From the NCBI GenBank assembly GCA_038260095.1, contig JBBSOC010000012.1, positions 1 to 40,121 on the forward strand: 40,121 nucleotides of DNA. Reading direction: 5' to 3'. A model generated the notes under the pieces. That model had not been told where the DNA came from, made no database searches, and was given only the letters and a program-made list of their open reading frames with translations. Every line of letters starts with the position of its first letter. The first letter of the stretch is position 1. The translations under genes and the position numbers were made by a program. Positions 38,950 to 40,121 of this stretch are shown here, in pieces. Source of the DNA: QHCE01 sp038260095 (lineage in GTDB: Bacteria > Actinomycetota > Actinomycetes > Mycobacteriales > QHCE01).

Positions 38950-39872
38950 TCGTTAGCACGGCCGAACAGGATGTCATCCCACGTGGGGAGGTCGCTACTT
39001 GCTGCCTTACGTGAAGTCGATGGGCCCAGCCCCAGTGCCGCCGCGGGGGCACGACTCGACCGAGGTCGATCTCGTGCAACGGCCGGCTGTTGCTGCGGCT
39101 GGCGCGGCACCGCAGCAGGTGCTGAGGGCTTGGCAACATCTCGGCTGCGGCGCAGCACCGAAAGCGCTGGAACCACCGGTCCTTCGTTCGGATCGACCTC
39201 TTGATCGTCGCGGAATGCGCGGCTTGCGGCCACGTGGGGCCGTCCACGCACTTGGCCATCTTGGACTTCACGCTGCGTGGGTCTGATTTGGGGTGCATCG
39301 TCCTCAGAGCTCAGCGGCGGGTCACATAGGAAATGTGCCATGTCATCGATGGGACGAACGTGCATGCGAGGTTTATCCAAATCCCAGAGCGCACGTGCGG
39401 CGGCTCGCCCTGATTGCCATTCCGCCACGACGCGCCAGCTACCATTATCCCGACGATAGGCGTCCCACGCTACCGTGTCCGGTTGGACGCCATGTTCAAT
39501 CAGCCGTTTACGGGCAAGTTCTCCAAAGTTTTCCCCAGGCGTGTTCGCGGAGCAGCTACGCTGCGCAAACTCGACAATTGCTGCCCGTTCTTGTAGCACG
39601 GGGCCCGCGAATCGGAGCACTTTTTCCACCGGCACGTTGGCCAGCCGGGCTACTTCAGCTACCGGATCGCCTGCTCTAATACGAGCCTGGATATCCCGTG
39701 GAGTCAGCGACGCTTCCACTTCGAATCCGAGCTTGCTCGCGACGCCCCGCTCGTGCCGTACCGCTGAGAGCAGGGAATCGTCAAGCTTGAGAAACAGCAT
39801 TCGACCCACTTCATCAGTGAGAATAAGCGATTGGCCATCTTCCGCGAGCGCGATGAACCGCACTGGGCGCAT
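38946..39872 (-). CDS. sepH: Septation protein SepH
   Basis: A 308-residue division protein. The N-terminus VRFIALAEDGQSLILTDEVGRMLFLKLDDSLLSAV is the conserved DUF3071 start. A helix-turn-helix-like segment spans 57-95 (LTPRDIQARIRAGDPVAEVARLANVPVEKVLRFAGPVLQER). The middle is variable, and the C-terminus keeps the diagnostic LPTWDDILFG (about 295-304). In Streptomyces and mycobacteria SepH binds FtsZ, stimulates its assembly and promotes septum formation. ATG 39872 has GGGAGG 7 bases upstream. The gene converges with the thioesterase, overlapping its end by 4 bases. Confidence 0.93.
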   Translation of the reverse strand: MRPVRFIALAEDGQSLILTDEVGRMLFLKLDDSLLSAVRHERGVASKLGFEVEASLTPRDIQARIRAGDPVAEVARLANVPVEKVLRFAGPVLQERAAIVEFAQRSCSANTPGENFGELARKRLIEHGVQPDTVAWDAYRRDNGSWRVVAEWQSGRAAARALWDLDKPRMHVRPIDDMAHFLCDPPLSSEDDAPQIRPTQREVQDGQVRGRPHVAASRAFRDDQEVDPNEGPVVPALSVLRRSRDVAKPSAPAAVPRQPQQQPAVARDRPRSSRAPAAALGLGPSTSRKAASSDLPTWDDILFGRAND

Positions 39873-39916
39873 CGCACACCTCCCACTTGAGCTGACTGGC
39901 CGATCGACAGTGCCGC

Positions 39917-39976
39917 TAATAAACAGTGCCGGATAAACAGGGTGCTGATAAACAGGGTCCTAGTAGACAACGCTGC
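39917..39976. repeat. 15-base tandem repeat upstream of sepH
   Basis: Four units of 15 bases: 39917-39931 (TAATAAACAGTGCCG), 39932-39946 (GATAAACAGGGTGCT), 39947-39961 (GATAAACAGGGTCCT) and a decayed 39962-39976. The core is (G/T)ATAAACAG. An opposite-orientation copy of the core, CTGTTTAC, lies at 39984-39991. The position 45-120 bases before the sepH start suggests a multi-copy regulator site or promoter part (inference). Confidence 0.6.
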
Positions 39977-39991
39977 GTGTGCTCTGTTTAC

Positions 39992-40121
39992 CTTACAGCC
40001 GTAGTGCAGATCCGGGCTAGCACCACACGGTGTAAGCCGAGATTGCGGCCAACGACAGCGCCCTCGAGGTGTCGACTTCGGAAAGCTTTTCAAAAACTCA
40101 GAGAACTGTATATCTATAAAT
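39992..40121. other. Window end upstream of sepH
   Basis: No gene is supported in the last 130 bases. The sequence becomes AT-rich at the very end, which may be a promoter region for a gene beyond the window. A minus-strand open frame extending over sepH is an artefact. Confidence 0.4.

Noticed and set aside
1..40121. CRISPR array, rRNA or insertion sequence
   Set aside because: No regularly spaced repeats of 25-40 bases, no rRNA-like sequence and no transposase or integrase frame were found by eye.

Overview
The window reads as chromosomal DNA of an actinomycete, probably near the Pseudonocardiales/Saccharopolyspora side of the group (an inference). The evidence is the high-GC codon use, frequent GTG starts, several probable leaderless genes, and actinobacterial marker families: SepH, DUF3027, DUF2530, an XRE/DUF5753 plus DUF397 pair, a short DivIVA-domain protein and a helicase-associated protein. 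No integrase, transposase, CRISPR array or rRNA was seen.

Left part (1 to about 21.4 kb) is accessory and patched together. A tRNA-Arg(CCT) is followed by debris: a possible 3' remnant of a winged-helix protein, a tRNA 3'-end look-alike, a remnant of a hydrolase tail, an AbiEi antitoxin and a cut-off AbiEii toxin. A TPR protein follows. Next comes a tryptophan/kynurenine group: a formamidase-type hydrolase, a luciferase-like flavin monooxygenase, a kynurenine 3-monooxygenase-like enzyme, a frameshifted beta-rich (DUF4097-like) gene and tryptophan 2,3-dioxygenase. No kynureninase lies in the window, so the expected product is 3-hydroxykynurenine or something made from it. From 9.4 to 21.4 kb there is a defence/toxin-antitoxin island: a small winged-helix protein, a DUF2510-coiled-coil-T5orf172 protein, an intact AbiEi/AbiEii pair flanked by direct copies of the hsdR 3' end, a type I restriction-modification system (hsdM-hsdS-hsdR) with an HTH antitoxin and truncated PIN toxin between hsdS and hsdR, and a Fic toxin with a two-part antitoxin.

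Middle part (21.5 to 28.6 kb) holds housekeeping and metabolic genes: RNA 2'-phosphotransferase (kptA), aspartate decarboxylase (panD), a CaCA cation exchanger, a DivIVA-domain coiled-coil protein, a Dps ferritin, a small membrane protein, an orphan PotD-like lipoprotein, a hotdog-fold protein and an aldose 1-epimerase-like protein.

Right part (28.6 to 40.1 kb) looks like a conserved actinobacterial block: helicase-associated protein, a small protein with XRE/DUF5753 and DUF397, a cold-shock protein, an MFS permease, DUF3027, DUF2530, a thioesterase and sepH. Embedded in it is an unrecognised set: three tandem paralogues of about 200 residues (here called A, B, C) with a glycine-zipper membrane protein translationally coupled between A and B. 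This set and the kynurenine group are the best candidates for undescribed biology in the window.
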